DNA of 64,000 nucleotides, taken from positions 119,968 to 183,967 of the forward strand of contig PBNK01000013.1 of assembly GCA_002723085.1 (NCBI GenBank), in the 5' to 3' direction. This stretch comes from Crocinitomicaceae bacterium (GTDB lineage Bacteria > Bacteroidota > Bacteroidia > Flavobacteriales_D > Parvicellaceae). Shown piece after piece: positions 63,209 through 64,000 of this stretch; position 1 is the first letter of the stretch; each line of letters begins with the position of its first letter. Under the pieces are notes generated by a model, which did no database searches, was not told the DNA's origin, and saw only the letters and a list, made by a program, of their open reading frames with translations. A program made the translations under genes and the position numbers.

Positions 63209-64000
63209 TATGCTTTAATAAATTTCTTTGTGACTACTTGTTGGTTATACTTGATTTGAAAAAAGTAAGTTCCAATAGAAAGGCTATTAATATCAACGTA
63301 TGAAAAGTTTTTTATTTCTTTTTTTAAAATTATTTTACCAAAAACATCGATAATGGATAAATCAAATACTGTCTCATTTGGTAGGTTTGAAGCAAAACCA
63401 ATGTTGGATTGAACCGGATTAGGAAATAAAATAAAATCTAAGTTATTTATCAATAATGACAACTCTGTATCAATTATGCAGTGTAAATTTTTAGAATTGT
63501 AATTAAAAAAGTTTTTCATTTGAATAATTTGATCTATAGAAAACCTGTCTCTACAATCTGGATGAGAATATGACATAATATTTCTTTCATCCGGGGAATA
63601 ATAGTAGCCTAATGGATCTAATTGTTGTCCAACATATTGACAATTATTGGAATTAACAATATTATTTAAGTTTGGATCTGCTGGAGTATCGCACAGTAAA
63701 TCTCCTCTATTTTCACAATTAGTCCCGTTTACATATTCTAGACCAAATACGGTCTCATGAGTATGAAGTAATGAGAAATAATGTCCTAATTCATGAGCTA
63801 ATGTGCTGTAATTTTCGCAACAGCTATTTCTTAAAACAATACGATCTTTTATTTCATGAGCATAACCGCACAATTCACTTACAACTCCTGTCACAGTAGT
63901 TTCTCGATAGAGTCTTGGACAAAAATATATATTAAGTACATTAGGGAAATCTTTTTGGTCGCAAATTATTTCATCAAAAATTTGTCTAAAGTTTGCAAAC
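63208..64000 (-). CDS. M43-like (pappalysin) zinc metalloprotease with T9SS sorting domain, 5' end outside window
   Basis: The frame stays open to the window edge (FANFRQIFDEIICDQKDFPNVLNIYFCPRLY precedes the GTG at 63894), so the visible 263 residues are the C-terminal part. HELGHYFSLLHTHE gives the zinc ligands, with Ser where Gly is usual, and NIMSYSHPDC is the Met-turn. Cys pairs (NCENRGDLLCDTP) match M43 cytophagalysins. The last ~80 residues (FILFPNPVQSNIGFA ... GTYFFQIKYNQQVVTKKFIKA) are a type A T9SS sorting domain. Secreted protease, probably for protein degradation outside the cell. Confidence 0.88.
   Translation of the reverse strand, partial: FANFRQIFDEIICDQKDFPNVLNIYFCPRLYRETTVTGVVSELCGYAHEIKDRIVLRNSCCENYSTLAHELGHYFSLLHTHETVFGLEYVNGTNCENRGDLLCDTPADPNLNNIVNSNNCQYVGQQLDPLGYYYSPDERNIMSYSHPDCRDRFSIDQIIQMKNFFNYNSKNLHCIIDTELSLLINNLDFILFPNPVQSNIGFASNLPNETVFDLSIIDVFGKIILKKEIKNFSYVDINSLSIGTYFFQIKYNQQVVTKKFIKA

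Overview
The window looks like the chromosome of a marine, AT-rich member of Bacteroidota, most likely Flavobacteriales. The evidence is: C-terminal type IX secretion (T9SS) sorting domains on secreted proteins, recurrent TAnnTTTG -7 promoter boxes, few Shine-Dalgarno sequences, a green-type proteorhodopsin, a K+-dependent membrane pyrophosphatase, and AsmA, DUF6089, DUF4286 and GreA-like genes typical of the phylum. Genes are tightly packed, with small gaps and many short overlaps. I see no insertion sequence, prophage, CRISPR array or rRNA.

Layout. 1-8.9 kb: the 3' end of recQ, a T9SS-sorted surface protein, a minus-strand run serS / lipoprotein / TPR protein / DUF4286 / ACC-deaminase-like PLP enzyme, then rplU-rpmA. 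8.9-15.9 kb: a SpoIIE-type phosphatase, sufS, a DUF3352-type beta-propeller protein and a membrane protein that appears to share a short module with it, and a LON-domain protein. 15.9-22 kb: a glycosylation block (methyltransferase, flippase-like protein, GT2, TMTC-like GT-C/TPR protein, GT4). 22-29.3 kb: a light-related block with a SOUL heme protein and DUF983 protein transcribed leftward, a DUF429 / photolyase-like / unknown / thioesterase operon transcribed rightward, proteorhodopsin, a T9SS-sorted cupredoxin and a GreA-like factor. 29.3-33.5 kb: a tandem duplication of a small membrane-protein gene beside tRNA-Leu and tRNA-Gly, mutS and a SpoU methyltransferase. 34.8-40.1 kb: an aromatic degradation operon (hmgA, hpd, tryptophan 2,3-dioxygenase, paaABC). 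40.1-43.6 kb: two glycosyltransferases, a nitroreductase and two unknown genes. 43.6-48 kb: the rimP-nusA-infB operon behind a leader terminator. 48-55.9 kb: dprA, a LolCE-like permease, and a leftward run coaX / outer-membrane protein / TPR protein / lptC / small membrane protein / CorC-HlyC protein. 55.9-64 kb: hppA with a Cys-rich tail, a YhhN protein, an overlooked 49-residue Lys/Cys-rich gene, and two M43-like metalloproteases flanking a large AsmA-like protein.

The most interesting signal is regulatory. A palindrome TTGTTNAACAA and near copies occur as helically phased arrays (centres 21-30 bp apart) in only two places I noticed: in front of proteorhodopsin and in the divergent region between the SOUL gene and the photolyase operon. 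In both places the perfect copy overlaps a TAnnTTTG -7 box. This suggests one transcription factor, not encoded in the window, that coordinates a light-response regulon. The rest of the window is mostly housekeeping and envelope biology. All functional statements come from reading sequence motifs; no database search was run.
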